A stretch of 64,000 bases of DNA from contig NZ_SCOU01000001.1 in the NCBI RefSeq assembly GCF_005502435.1, positions 924,531 through 988,530 of the forward strand, read 5' to 3'. This document shows positions 27,363 to 35,725 of the stretch, one piece after another. The number at the start of each line of letters is the position of its first letter. The first letter of the stretch is position 1. Made by a program: the position numbers and the translations under genes. Source of the stretch: Methylobacillus flagellatus. Its GTDB lineage: Bacteria > Pseudomonadota > Gammaproteobacteria > Burkholderiales > Methylophilaceae. Below the pieces are notes generated by a model that had not been told where the DNA came from, did not search any database, and was given only the letters and a program-made list of their open reading frames with translations.

Positions 27363-28610
27363 ATGGCAACGATTACCAGCACCGGAAATATCAGCGATCT
27401 TGTAGAAATGAAAAACGAGACGTTCAATGAAGCTGCAGAAACGCTAGGTATCAAGCTGGCGGAAACGATAGAGGAAGCATATTCCGACTTGGCATTTGGT
27501 AACTTCCGGATTAATGAATTCAGTGGCAATCGCGTTGAGGTTTATCTTTTTGGTGCCCAAGGTGAAGCCGACATCGTTGGGTCAGGATTGAGTTCCAACA
27601 ACCCGAAATTCAGCCAGATCGATTTTCGTGGCAATGACGGCCTTAAATTCGGGATTCGTGGATCGTTTGGGCTGAATTCGTTCAAGCTGTCTGAATCCAC
27701 CACCACGTTCAATGGAGATGCTATCTCACTGAAGGGCAGCCTGAATGAGAACGGCCTAGGCAAAATCTCCAAGTCCAGCGTGACTTCAGATAATGTGACA
27801 TTGACACTGGAGGGTAGCATCACATCGTCTGCTTCCGGCGAATCAGGCAGCTACAAGTCCGTGCAGATCAATGACAATGCTGGCAACGTCATTTCCATCA
27901 AAAGCAACATCTCTTACGATCTTTTTGAAAGCTTGTCAGGTGATGAAAACAGTTTTGCCGACGTACTGGATGCAGCCGCATTGTTCGCTGGAAACGATAA
28001 GTTCACCGTCACAGATGGAGTGCGCGTATGGCAAGGCTTCTCTGGCAACGACAGCATGACTGGGGGCAGCCTAGGTGACAAACTACGTGGCGATGACGGC
28101 AACGACAAGCTCATCGGCAATGCTGGCAACGACATACTGGATGGCGGAAGTGGTAATGATAAGATCGATGGCGGCACCGGCAACGATCAGCTAAGTGGCG
28201 GATCTGGCAACGACAAGCTGACTGGCGGAGATGGGAACGACTTGATCAACAGTGGTAGCGGTGCCGACAAAGTCTCAGGTGGCGCAGGCGGAGACACTTT
28301 TATATTCGATAATCTGGCGATTGCTGGTTTTGACAAGATCAGTGATTTCAAGGCAACAGAAGACAAACTGATGCTGGACACTTCTGTCTTCACGGCATTG
28401 GCTGGCGGCATCAGTGCAGAGAACCTAGTGGTAGGCGCAAAACCTATCGCGCTAGAAGCCGATGATTTTCTGCTTCTGGACAGCAAGGGTGGGAAGCTGT
28501 TTTACGATGCAGACGGCTCTGGTGCTGGCGCAGCAATTCAAATCGCTTCACTTACGGGGGTAAGTACCTTAAATATCAGCAATTTCATCGCCGAGCCCCT
28601 GACAAGCTGA
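27363..28610 (+). CDS. RTX-type calcium-binding protein, likely type I secreted
   Basis: 415 residues, acidic, with no signal peptide and no Cys visible. The first ~220 residues are a Ser/Asn/Gly-rich domain I do not recognise. From about 229 to 318 come nonapeptide repeats of the GGxGxD type (GNAGNDILDGGSGNDKIDGG and more), which bind calcium in a parallel beta-roll. A conserved DTFIFD and a C-terminal stretch with LNISNFIA follow, typical of the type I secretion end. ATG 27363 (MATITSTGN) has AAGG upstream. No HlyB/HlyD/TolC genes are nearby. Confidence 0.85.
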   Translation: MATITSTGNISDLVEMKNETFNEAAETLGIKLAETIEEAYSDLAFGNFRINEFSGNRVEVYLFGAQGEADIVGSGLSSNNPKFSQIDFRGNDGLKFGIRGSFGLNSFKLSESTTTFNGDAISLKGSLNENGLGKISKSSVTSDNVTLTLEGSITSSASGESGSYKSVQINDNAGNVISIKSNISYDLFESLSGDENSFADVLDAAALFAGNDKFTVTDGVRVWQGFSGNDSMTGGSLGDKLRGDDGNDKLIGNAGNDILDGGSGNDKIDGGTGNDQLSGGSGNDKLTGGDGNDLINSGSGADKVSGGAGGDTFIFDNLAIAGFDKISDFKATEDKLMLDTSVFTALAGGISAENLVVGAKPIALEADDFLLLDSKGGKLFYDADGSGAGAAIQIASLTGVSTLNISNFIAEPLTS

Positions 28611-28668
28611 TAGTCAATCAACATGGATGGGCGCTACCATAACCGAAAATAGACTAGCGGCGCCATTG

Positions 28669-28715
28669 AAACAACAGAGGCTTCGGGGCTCACGCCCAAG
28701 AAGCCTCTGTTGTTT
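28669..28715. terminator. Strong bidirectional hairpin after the RTX gene
   Basis: Two perfect 16-base arms (28669-28684 and 28700-28715), A-rich outside on the left and T-rich on the right, enclose a smaller GGGC/GCCC hairpin. It lies 59 bases after the RTX stop and 118 bases past the end of the convergent alternative oxidase gene, so it can stop both transcripts. Confidence 0.8.
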
Positions 28716-28832
28716 AGAAGTACGCCCAACATCTCCACATCTATTTAATGATCGGCACATGCGTCGCCTTCAAGATACCTCACGCCTTATGCGTCTATAC
28801 CTTGCGGACCATGCCCTGTCCTTTCAGGAGAT

Positions 28833-29555
28833 TCAACCATCCAAACGAATCGTGTCGGCATGCTCAGGATAAGGTGCTGCTTGCTCATGCGCCCCCGGCC
28901 TGCTGGCCAACTGGTCAGACAAGCCGTGGTTGATATCGCGGTGATGCGCTTCATCTGCACGCACCATCAGGATGACATCCCGCAAGCTGGCGTCGTCCGG
29001 CAGCTTCCAGTAGTGTTTGGCGATGGCTGGTGCCGCAACATTGGCTGAGCGACCGCTATCGATCTCTTCCAGATACAGCGTATAGCTAAGTACCGCTTCT
29101 TCTTCAAAGTAGCCAACGACCCGATGGGCAGTGCGCGCAGAGATCAGGTACAGCATCATGAAGCCAATGAAGAAGCCCCACTGCACCAGCAGTACGATGA
29201 TGCGCTCGAAAGTAGTCGGTTTTGCGATTGCGATGAAGGTCATCAGATGCATGCGCTCGTTCTCTGCCTCTTCAAGCAGCGTACGTATCCAGCCGTGATC
29301 GTCCTCCATGCGGCGTAAACTGCTTAGATGCACCATCATACCGCCCACCATGCCTGGCACCGCTGCCACGGTTTCCAGCACGACGGCGCGATGCCCATAA
29401 CGTTTGGCAAAGAACGTATCCGCAAACCATCGCAACACCTTGGTGAACAGGTAGGCAAAACGATCCGCGACACCATCAGGACGATGATGCCTGTCAAGAT
29501 GATCCAGGCTCGATGCATGCGCATCATCAAGACGATTTTCGATACTTTCAGACAT
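28833..29555 (-). CDS. aox: Alternative oxidase (cyanide-insensitive ubiquinol oxidase)
   Basis: 240 residues. The di-iron ligands expected for AOX are visible: Glu61 in [10 protein letters not shown], Glu100 and His103 in AENERMH, Glu in [10 protein letters not shown] near 151-153, and Glu202/His205 in [12 protein letters not shown]. Two hydrophobic stretches near 64-78 and 118-140 fit the interfacial membrane form. AOX passes electrons from ubiquinol to oxygen without pumping protons. ATG 29555 (MSESIENRL) was chosen over an in-frame start 12 codons earlier. AOX is uncommon in bacteria. No regulator gene is adjacent, and no NsrR, NorR or FNR site was seen upstream. Confidence 0.92.
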   Translation of the reverse strand: MSESIENRLDDAHASSLDHLDRHHRPDGVADRFAYLFTKVLRWFADTFFAKRYGHRAVVLETVAAVPGMVGGMMVHLSSLRRMEDDHGWIRTLLEEAENERMHLMTFIAIAKPTTFERIIVLLVQWGFFIGFMMLYLISARTAHRVVGYFEEEAVLSYTLYLEEIDSGRSANVAAPAIAKHYWKLPDDASLRDVILMVRADEAHHRDINHGLSDQLASRPGAHEQAAPYPEHADTIRLDG

Positions 29556-29790
29556 AGCCTGATCCCCCACCTTTCTGCATCCTGAAACCAAGGCGACCCC
29601 GATACCCGCAATAACGCATGCGCATGAAATCCACCCGTGCCCCGGTCATCCCGCCGACTATTGGCAATGAATAATCCGACCTTTAAAGGATGCGGGTAGT
29701 TCGCTCAGGCACGATTCAAGTGTAGGCGGCTTTTATGTCAGGTTGTGTACGGGGACAAGCGAGTACGCTTCCCTCACACTGCACCCACGC
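29556..29790. other. Upstream region of the alternative oxidase, no gene seen
   Basis: This gap of about 235 bases between the AOX start and the tRNA-Lys terminator must hold the AOX promoter, but I see no convincing -35/-10 pair. It has no believable reading frame. Confidence 0.5.
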
Positions 29791-29829
29791 CAAAAACAAA
29801 AACGGCTTAGGACAGAATCCTAAGCCGTT
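29791..29829 (-). terminator. Terminator of tRNA-Lys
   Basis: A perfect 12-pair stem (AACGGCTTAGGA / TCCTAAGCCGTT) with a CAGAA loop at 29801-29829 is followed on the minus strand by the T-rich tail TTTTTGTTTTTGG. It starts nine bases after the tRNA 3' end. Confidence 0.9.
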
Positions 29830-29837
29830 GAATGTTT

Positions 29838-29913
29838 TGGTAGGGTGTGCGGGGATCGAACCCACGACAAACGGATTAAAAGTCCGCTGCTCTACCAGCT
29901 GAGCTAACACCCC
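29838..29913 (-). tRNA. tRNA-Lys (TTT anticodon)
   Basis: 76 bases on the minus strand with CCA encoded. The acceptor 5' strand is GGGGTGT, the anticodon arm is GCGGA-CTTTTAA-TCCGT giving anticodon TTT, and the T loop is TTCGATC. It has its own promoter and terminator. Confidence 0.96.
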
Positions 29914-29952
29914 TCACCACGCTGACCTTAAAGGCCAGATGGAAAGCGCGCA

Positions 29953-29981
29953 ATTATCCTGAAAAGGGCCCTGCGCGTCAA
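29953..29981 (-). promoter_or_regulatory. Sigma-70 promoter of tRNA-Lys
   Basis: On the minus strand: TTGACG, 17 bases, GATAAT, then a GC-rich discriminator (TGCGCGC), ending 40 bases before the tRNA. It lies in the 74-base gap between ffh and the tRNA. Confidence 0.75.
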
Positions 29982-29987
29982 TAATAA

Positions 29988-31340
29988 CTAGCGCATGCCT
30001 GGGAAGCGGCCTTGCATGGCACGCATCATCTTGGCCATGCCGCCTTTGGAGATCATCTTCATCATCTTCTGCGCTTCTTCGAACTGGTTGAGCAGCCGGT
30101 TGACTTCCTGCACCTGAACGCCAGCACCAGCCGCTATCCTGCGCTTGCGCGTGGCCTTGATGATCTCCGGCTTGCGACGTTCGGAAGGCGTCATCGAGTT
30201 GATGATGCCTTCCAGGCGGCGCATGGCTTTATCCCCCTGCTCACCGCCCATCTGCCCTGCCATGCCGGCCACCTGCGCTGGCATCTTGTCCATCAATGCA
30301 GCCATGCCGCCCATATTGCGCATCTGCTGCATCTGCGCCTTGAAGTCATCCAGGTCGAAGCTCTTGCCGGATTTGACCTTGTCCGCAAAGCGTTTTGCTT
30401 CGTCCAGGTCGACGTTCTTCTGCGCCTGCTCGATCAGCGACAGCACATCGCCCATGCCCAGCACGCGTGAGGCCATGCGCTCAGGGTGGAACGGCTCCAG
30501 GCCATCGACCTTTTCACTGACGCCGATGAACTTGATCGGCTTGCCGGTGATATGCCGTACAGACAGCGCAGCACCACCCCGCGCATCACCATCCAGCTTG
30601 GTCAGCACCACCCCGGTCAAGGGCAGGGTCTCGCCGAAGGCGCGCGCCGTATTGACGGCATCCTGGCCCTGCATGGCGTCCACCACGAACAGGGTTTCGA
30701 TCGGCTTGAGCAGCGTATGCAGCTGGCTGATCTCGGCCATCATGGCATCGTCTATGCCCAGTCGGCCCGCCGTATCGAAGATCACCACATCGTAGTAGTG
30801 ACGCCTGGCGTAATCCAGCGTGGCCGCGGCGATATCAAGCGGCTTCTGGGTAGCGTTTGAATCAAAACAGTCGACTTCTAGGCTGGCCGCCAGCGTTTTA
30901 AGCTGCTCGATCGCCGCCGGGCGGTACACATCGGCACTGGCCAGCAGCACTTTCTTCTTCTGGCCTTTGAGTAAACGCGCCAGCTTGGCCGAAGTCGTGG
31001 TCTTGCCGGAACCCTGCAGACCGGCCATCAGCACGATGGCGGGCGGCACGGCAGCCAGATTCAGCTCGCTGTTCTGCTCCCCCATCAAGCGGGTCAGCTC
31101 TTCGTGTACCACCTGAATCACGGCCTGCCCAGGACTCAGACTCTGCAACACTTCGCGCCCCTGCGCGCGCGCCTTGACCTGGTCGATGAAGTCCTTGACC
31201 ACAGGCAAGGCCACGTCCGCCTCCAGCAAGGCCATGCGCACTTCACGCATGGCATCGCTGATATTGTCTTCGGTCAATCGCGCCTGACCACGCAAGGTCT
31301 TGATGACCTGCTGCAAGCGTCCGCTTAAGTTTTCTAGCAT
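29988..31340 (-). CDS. ffh: Signal recognition particle protein Ffh
   Basis: 450 residues. The N domain comes first, then the SRP GTPase G domain with GLQGSGKTTTSAKLA near 106-120, the I-box region SADVYRPAAIEQL, DTAGRLG and TKLDGDARGG, and a Met-rich M domain ending GGMAKMMRAMQGRFPGMR. It binds 4.5S RNA and signal sequences and delivers ribosomes to FtsY. It is divergent from the next gene, with about 100 bases between starts. Confidence 0.98.
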   Translation of the reverse strand: MLENLSGRLQQVIKTLRGQARLTEDNISDAMREVRMALLEADVALPVVKDFIDQVKARAQGREVLQSLSPGQAVIQVVHEELTRLMGEQNSELNLAAVPPAIVLMAGLQGSGKTTTSAKLARLLKGQKKKVLLASADVYRPAAIEQLKTLAASLEVDCFDSNATQKPLDIAAATLDYARRHYYDVVIFDTAGRLGIDDAMMAEISQLHTLLKPIETLFVVDAMQGQDAVNTARAFGETLPLTGVVLTKLDGDARGGAALSVRHITGKPIKFIGVSEKVDGLEPFHPERMASRVLGMGDVLSLIEQAQKNVDLDEAKRFADKVKSGKSFDLDDFKAQMQQMRNMGGMAALMDKMPAQVAGMAGQMGGEQGDKAMRRLEGIINSMTPSERRKPEIIKATRKRRIAAGAGVQVQEVNRLLNQFEEAQKMMKMISKGGMAKMMRAMQGRFPGMR

Positions 31341-31442
31341 GATGCTGGTTCACCCATCAGCGGCTGTCGCCGCATTGTGTCTAATTGAAGATGTTGTAGT
31401 ATGCTGTGTTGACCGATTTTAACCCATGTTCACGCCACCGCC

Positions 31443-32249
31443 ATGCCATCCATCGTGCCCTATCTGCTGGTCATTGCGCTTTACCTGCTGATCACCTTCG
31501 ACTACTGGCGCCATGCGCGCCAGGCGCCCACCGCCGCCCGTATCCGCCTGCACAGCGTAGGCATCGCACTGGCGCTCATGTTGCATGGCTGGCTGCTTTA
31601 CCACACCTTGCTGGATGGCGGCCTCAATCTGGGCTTTGCCAACGCCTTGTCGGCCGTGGCCTGGCTCACGGTGCTGATCTACTGGCTCACTGATGTACGC
31701 CACACCATGAACAGCCTGCAAGCCTTTGTGCTGCCTGTAGCGGCGATCTTGGTACTGATCCAGTACTGCCTGCCGGAAACCCATCTGCTGCCTTATGCAG
31801 GCCAGCCTTTGTTCATGACGCATCTGGTCATTGCCTTGCTGGCCTACAGCCTGTTCACTTTTGCCGCCTTGCATGCCTTGCTGATGGCTGTCGCGGAACG
31901 TTCCTTGCACCAGAAGAGCACGTTGATCAAACTGCCCGACTTCCCGCCACTGATGGCGATGGAAACCCTGCTGTTCCGGGTGATCGCGATCGGCTTTCTG
32001 TTGCTGACACTCACGCTGCTCAGCGGCATCCTGTTCTCGGAAGCGCTGTTCCAGCAACCGATGAAGCTCAATCACAAGAACATCTTCACGCTGGTTTCCT
32101 GGCTGATCTTCGGCGGCCTGCTGGTGGGTCGCGCCAGTTACGGCTGGCGCGGTCGCGTTGCGACACGCTGGACCTTGACCGGCTTCGTGATATTGCTACT
32201 GGCCTATGCAGGCAGCAAATTCGTGCTCGAGATCGTGCTCGGCAGATAA
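31443..32249 (+). CDS. CcsA/YpjD-family membrane protein (cytochrome c assembly family)
   Basis: 268 residues with about eight hydrophobic helices. The family pattern includes YCLPE..HLLPYAGQPLF, THLVIALLAYSLFTFAALHA (helix with His ligands) and NHKNIFTLVSWLIFGGLLVGR. The region resembles the haem-handling domain of CcsA/CcmC, but the full WGxxWxWD-type motif is not seen. YpjD-like genes divergent from ffh are widespread in Proteobacteria and their exact role is not settled. ATG 31443 fits the first helix. Confidence 0.8.
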   Translation: MPSIVPYLLVIALYLLITFDYWRHARQAPTAARIRLHSVGIALALMLHGWLLYHTLLDGGLNLGFANALSAVAWLTVLIYWLTDVRHTMNSLQAFVLPVAAILVLIQYCLPETHLLPYAGQPLFMTHLVIALLAYSLFTFAALHALLMAVAERSLHQKSTLIKLPDFPPLMAMETLLFRVIAIGFLLLTLTLLSGILFSEALFQQPMKLNHKNIFTLVSWLIFGGLLVGRASYGWRGRVATRWTLTGFVILLLAYAGSKFVLEIVLGR

Positions 32250-32276
32250 TCCCTGCGCATCAGCCCGCACCTGAGC

Positions 32277-32298
32277 TGAAGCCTGGGCCCAGGCTTCA
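32277..32298. repeat. Perfect 22-base palindrome between convergent genes
   Basis: Arms TGAAGCCTGGG and CCCAGGCTTCA meet without a loop and contain the HAD gene stop codon. A second, outer inverted repeat CATCAGCC (32258-32265) / GGCTGATG (32310-32317) encloses it. Neither strand shows a T-tract after the stem, so termination is uncertain. Confidence 0.55.
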
Positions 32299-32964
32299 AG
32301 CGTGACGCAGGCTGATGATGGGCCAGCCGTGCGCTTCCGCATAAGCGCGCAAGGTGTCATCGGGATCCACAGCCACCGGCTGGGCCACCAGCTGCATCAG
32401 CGGCAGGTCGTTGTGTGAGTCACTGTAGAACCACACGGTTTCATAATCGGCCAGTGACTGGCCACGTGCACTCAGCCATTCATTCAAACGCGTGATCTTG
32501 CCATGCTGGAAGCTGGGCGTGCCGGTGACGCCGCCCGTGAACTGACCGTCGATCTGTTCCGGCGTGGTGCCTATCAACTGATCTATGCCATAAGCCTTGG
32601 CGATAGGCGTGGTCACAAAGCTGTTGGTCGCGGTGATCACCAGCAACTCATCCCCCTGCGCTTTATGCTTGTCGACCAGCGCCTGCGCCAGATCCGTCAT
32701 CATCGGACGCACTTTGCGTTCCATGTAGCGCGCATGCAGCTGCTCCAACTCAGCGCGCGGGATCTCGCTCAGCGGCTTGAGCTGGAAATCCAGAAAAGCG
32801 TAGATATCCAGGTTGCCCTGCTTATAGTCTTCATAGAACTGCAGATTCCTGGCCAGATGCTGTTCACGGTCCAGATAGCCTTCTTCAATCAGGAATTGCC
32901 CCCACTGAAAATCACTATCGCCAGCCAACAAGGTGTTATCAAGATCAAAAATAGCGAGACGCAA
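32296..32964 (-). CDS. HAD-superfamily phosphatase, HAD-IB (SerB-like) subtype
   Basis: 222 residues from TTG 32964, giving MRLAIFDLDNTLLAGDSDFQW; GGAG lies seven bases before this TTG, and no ATG or GTG fits the domain start. HAD motifs are I (FDLDNTL), II (VITATNSF), the Lys of GKITRL, and IV (YSDSHNDLPLM). The subfamily dephosphorylates phosphoserine-like or other small phosphoesters; the substrate is not clear. It starts 20 bases after the EamA gene, probably in the leuA transcript. Confidence 0.82.
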   Translation of the reverse strand: MRLAIFDLDNTLLAGDSDFQWGQFLIEEGYLDREQHLARNLQFYEDYKQGNLDIYAFLDFQLKPLSEIPRAELEQLHARYMERKVRPMMTDLAQALVDKHKAQGDELLVITATNSFVTTPIAKAYGIDQLIGTTPEQIDGQFTGGVTGTPSFQHGKITRLNEWLSARGQSLADYETVWFYSDSHNDLPLMQLVAQPVAVDPDDTLRAYAEAHGWPIISLRHA

Positions 32965-32983
32965 AGCAAGACTCCAAACAGAT

Positions 32984-33910
32984 TTAAGTGTCGCGCGGCT
33001 TATCGCCACGCCATGAATGCCATAAATGGATACCCGGCCACTTGATCGGCAGCACCAGCAACACACCCACCACGATCACGGCTAGCGCCAGATATTCGGT
33101 AGCGTCGATGCTTTCGCCCGCCAGCCATACTCCTAGCCACATCGCCACCAGCGGATTGATGAACGCATAGCTGGTCGCCAATGCCGGACGCACTGTTTTC
33201 AGCAGGTAAAGATACGCGCTGTAGGCCACCAGCGAACCAAGGATGATCAGGTAGACAATCGCAGCAACTGATTCCTGACTGATCTGCCGCGGCCAGGACT
33301 CACCCGCCACCAGACTCGCCAGCACCAGAACAAAGCCGCCACCCAGCATCTGGGTCGCACTGGCCATGGCCCCAGCGGGCATGGGCAACACCTTGCCCCA
33401 CACCGAACCGAATGCCCAACTGGCCGCCGCCAGCATCAGCACCAAGGCACCAACCGGGCTGGCCTGCAGGCTTTGCCCCATGGTCAGGATCATCACCCCC
33501 AGCGTACCAACGGCGATGCCCGACCATTCACGCTTGTTCGGCGATTGTCCCCAGCAGGCAGAGAACAGCGCCATCCATAAGGGCACGGTGGCGATAGTCA
33601 GCGCCGATACGCCGGTACTCACCGTCTGTTCAGCATAAGCCACGGCACCGTTACCAGCAGCCAGCAACAAGCCACCCACTGCCGTGGCACCCAGCCACTC
33701 GCGCCAGCCTGGCACTGCCGCGCCGCGCCAGCACAAGTAGGCAAACAACAAGGCACCGGCGATCACGAAGCGCAGTGCGGCCATCATGAACGGCGGAAAA
33801 CTGTCGATGGCGATACGCATCGCCAGAAAGGTCGAGCCCCAGATGAAGTACAGCGCCACCAGCGCCAGGACGATCAACAGCTTCTGGCTGGCTTTGCCAT
33901 CAATACGCAC
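32984..33910 (-). CDS. EamA/DMT-family membrane transporter (YedA-like)
   Basis: 308 residues with ten hydrophobic helices in two repeated EamA halves: YFIWGSTFLAMRIAIDSFPP at the start of the first and ASWAFGSVWGKVLPMPAG in the second. The family exports small metabolites or amino acids. The start is GTG 33910, ten bases after the leuA stop; the Shine-Dalgarno is poor. Position between leuA and a phosphatase hints at an amino-acid-related exporter, but this is weak. Confidence 0.85.
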   Translation of the reverse strand: MRIDGKASQKLLIVLALVALYFIWGSTFLAMRIAIDSFPPFMMAALRFVIAGALLFAYLCWRGAAVPGWREWLGATAVGGLLLAAGNGAVAYAEQTVSTGVSALTIATVPLWMALFSACWGQSPNKREWSGIAVGTLGVMILTMGQSLQASPVGALVLMLAAASWAFGSVWGKVLPMPAGAMASATQMLGGGFVLVLASLVAGESWPRQISQESVAAIVYLIILGSLVAYSAYLYLLKTVRPALATSYAFINPLVAMWLGVWLAGESIDATEYLALAVIVVGVLLVLPIKWPGIHLWHSWRGDKPRDT

Positions 33911-33920
33911 GACACATCGG

Positions 33921-35453
33921 CTACACCTGAGGGTGCGCGCGCTCGGCCTTGGAATGCAGCTTGTTCAGCGCATTCAAATAAGCCTTGGCAGAGGCGATGA
34001 CGATATCGGTATCGGCACCCTGACCGTTGACGATACGGCCACCACGCGACAGACGTACCGTTACCTCACCCTGCGCATCGGTGCCGCTGGTGATGTTGTT
34101 GACCGAATACAGTAACAACTCGGCATCACTGGCTGCGATCTGCTCGATGGCCTTGAACGCGGCATCCACAGGACCACCGCCATCGGCTTCGGCACGCTGC
34201 TCTTTGCCGCTCACCGAGACACTGACCACGGCATGTGGCACCTCGCCGGTCTGCGAACACACCTGCAAGTAAGCAAGTTTGTAGTATTCAGCCGCTTCAT
34301 CGATGAACTCATCACTCATCAAGGCGTGCAGATCTTCATCGAAGATCTCTGACTTTTTGTCAGCCAAGTCCTTAAAGCGTGCAAACGCCGCATTGAGCGC
34401 TTCCTCACTATCCAGCTCGATGCCCAATTCCTTGAGACGGCTACGGAAGGCGTTGCGGCCAGACAACTTGCCCAAGGTGAGCTTGTTGGCGCCCCAGCCC
34501 ACGTCTTCGGCACGCATGATCTCGTAGGTTTCGCGGTGCTTGAGCACGCCGTCCTGATGGATGCCGGATTCATGCGCGAAGGCATTGGCGCCGACCACCG
34601 CTTTGTTAGGCTGTACCGGATAACCGGTGATGGTGGACACCAGACGCGAGGTCGGCACGATCTGCGTGGTATCGATGGTGGTGTCAAGGTTGAACACATC
34701 ACGACGCGTCTTCACGGCCATGACGATCTCCTCCAGGCTGGCATTGCCCGCGCGCTCACCCAAGCCATTGATGGTGCATTCCACCTGGCGCGCACCGCCC
34801 ATGACGGCAGCAAGCGAGTTGGCCACGGCCATGCCGAGGTCGTTATGGCAGTGCGTGGACCACACCACCTTGTCGGCATTCGGCACACGTGCAATCAATT
34901 GCGCCATGCGCTCGCCCCACAAGGCCGGGATGGAATAACCCACCGTGTCCGGCACGTTGATGGTCTTGGCACCGGCCTGGATCACGGCGTCGAACACGCG
35001 GATCAGGAAATCCATATCGGAACGCACCGCATCCTCGGCGGAGAACTCGACATCCTCGGTATATTCAAGTGCCCACTTCACCGCCTGCACGGCACGCTCG
35101 ACCACCTGGTCTTCGGTCATGCGCAGCTTGTTTTCCATGTGGATCTTGCTGGTAGCGATAAAGGTGTGGATACGGCCGGACTTGGCCGGACGTATGGCCT
35201 CGCCAGCACGGCGCACATCGTTCTCGCTGGCACGCGCCAGCGAGCATACGGTGGACTCCTTGATCACCGAAGCGATGGCGTGGATCGCCTCGAAATCGCC
35301 AGGGCTGGCCGCAGCAAACCCGGCCTCGATGACATTGACGCCGAGCTTTTCCAGCTGGCGGGCAATGCGGAGTTTTTCTTCTTTGGTCATGGCCGCACCG
35401 GGGCTTTGCTCACCGTCGCGGAGGGTGGTATCAAAAATGATCAATTGGTTCAT
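33921..35453 (-). CDS. leuA: 2-isopropylmalate synthase
   Basis: 510 residues. The catalytic barrel has [18 protein letters not shown] near 6-23, the metal-binding [18 protein letters not shown] near 200-217 and [10 protein letters not shown]-terminal LeuA dimer/regulatory domain follows ([34 protein letters not shown]), so leucine feedback is expected. It condenses acetyl-CoA and 2-oxoisovalerate in leucine synthesis. A possible leader peptide lies 65 bases upstream. Confidence 0.97.
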   Translation of the reverse strand: MNQLIIFDTTLRDGEQSPGAAMTKEEKLRIARQLEKLGVNVIEAGFAAASPGDFEAIHAIASVIKESTVCSLARASENDVRRAGEAIRPAKSGRIHTFIATSKIHMENKLRMTEDQVVERAVQAVKWALEYTEDVEFSAEDAVRSDMDFLIRVFDAVIQAGAKTINVPDTVGYSIPALWGERMAQLIARVPNADKVVWSTHCHNDLGMAVANSLAAVMGGARQVECTINGLGERAGNASLEEIVMAVKTRRDVFNLDTTIDTTQIVPTSRLVSTITGYPVQPNKAVVGANAFAHESGIHQDGVLKHRETYEIMRAEDVGWGANKLTLGKLSGRNAFRSRLKELGIELDSEEALNAAFARFKDLADKKSEIFDEDLHALMSDEFIDEAAEYYKLAYLQVCSQTGEVPHAVVSVSVSGKEQRAEADGGGPVDAAFKAIEQIAASDAELLLYSVNNITSGTDAQGEVTVRLSRGGRIVNGQGADTDIVIASAKAYLNALNKLHSKAERAHPQV

Positions 35454-35517
35454 GGCGAAATTCCGTCAGTCTGTTCAATTCAGTCTCTGCGTCTGCTAGG
35501 CATGACGCGCTGGGGTA

Positions 35518-35598
35518 CTACTCGGGAGTGGGGAGGATAGTCTGCGCGCTAGCGCAGCAGAATAGAGCGCAGCAGAGCCGAGCGCACAAGAGGCGCAT
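35518..35598 (-). CDS. Possible leader peptide upstream of leuA
   Basis: A 26-codon frame (MRLLCARLCCALF, ending ILPTPE) has five Leu among 26 residues, all in different Leu codons (CTC, TTG, CTC, CTA, CTC), and five Cys. The Leu codons are not consecutive as in classical leu leaders, there is no clear Shine-Dalgarno, and no terminator hairpin follows. It may be chance. Confidence 0.2.
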   Translation of the reverse strand: MRLLCARLCCALFCCASAQTILPTPE

Positions 35599-35725
35599 GC
35601 AGCACCGCAGCCGGGAGATGGCTGTGGCTGTAATCGGAAATGATCATGTGCTTGAACGACATAGTGCCAAGAATATAGTGTTTTTCGGCCTGATTGGCAA
35701 TATCAGGCCGCCTTGTATTTTTCTA

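Noticed and set aside
28050..28300. Short direct repeats, CRISPR-like in spacing
   Set aside because: They encode the GGxGxD nonapeptides of the RTX protein and are imperfect; no spacer pattern.
29716..29910. 64-codon minus-strand frame over tRNA-Lys
   Set aside because: It is explained by the tRNA gene and its terminator.
35687..35709. Hairpin GGCCTGAT/ATCAGGCC after pssA as a terminator
   Set aside because: On the minus strand it is followed by A-rich sequence, not T's; the plus strand T's lie eight bases away. Too weak to list.
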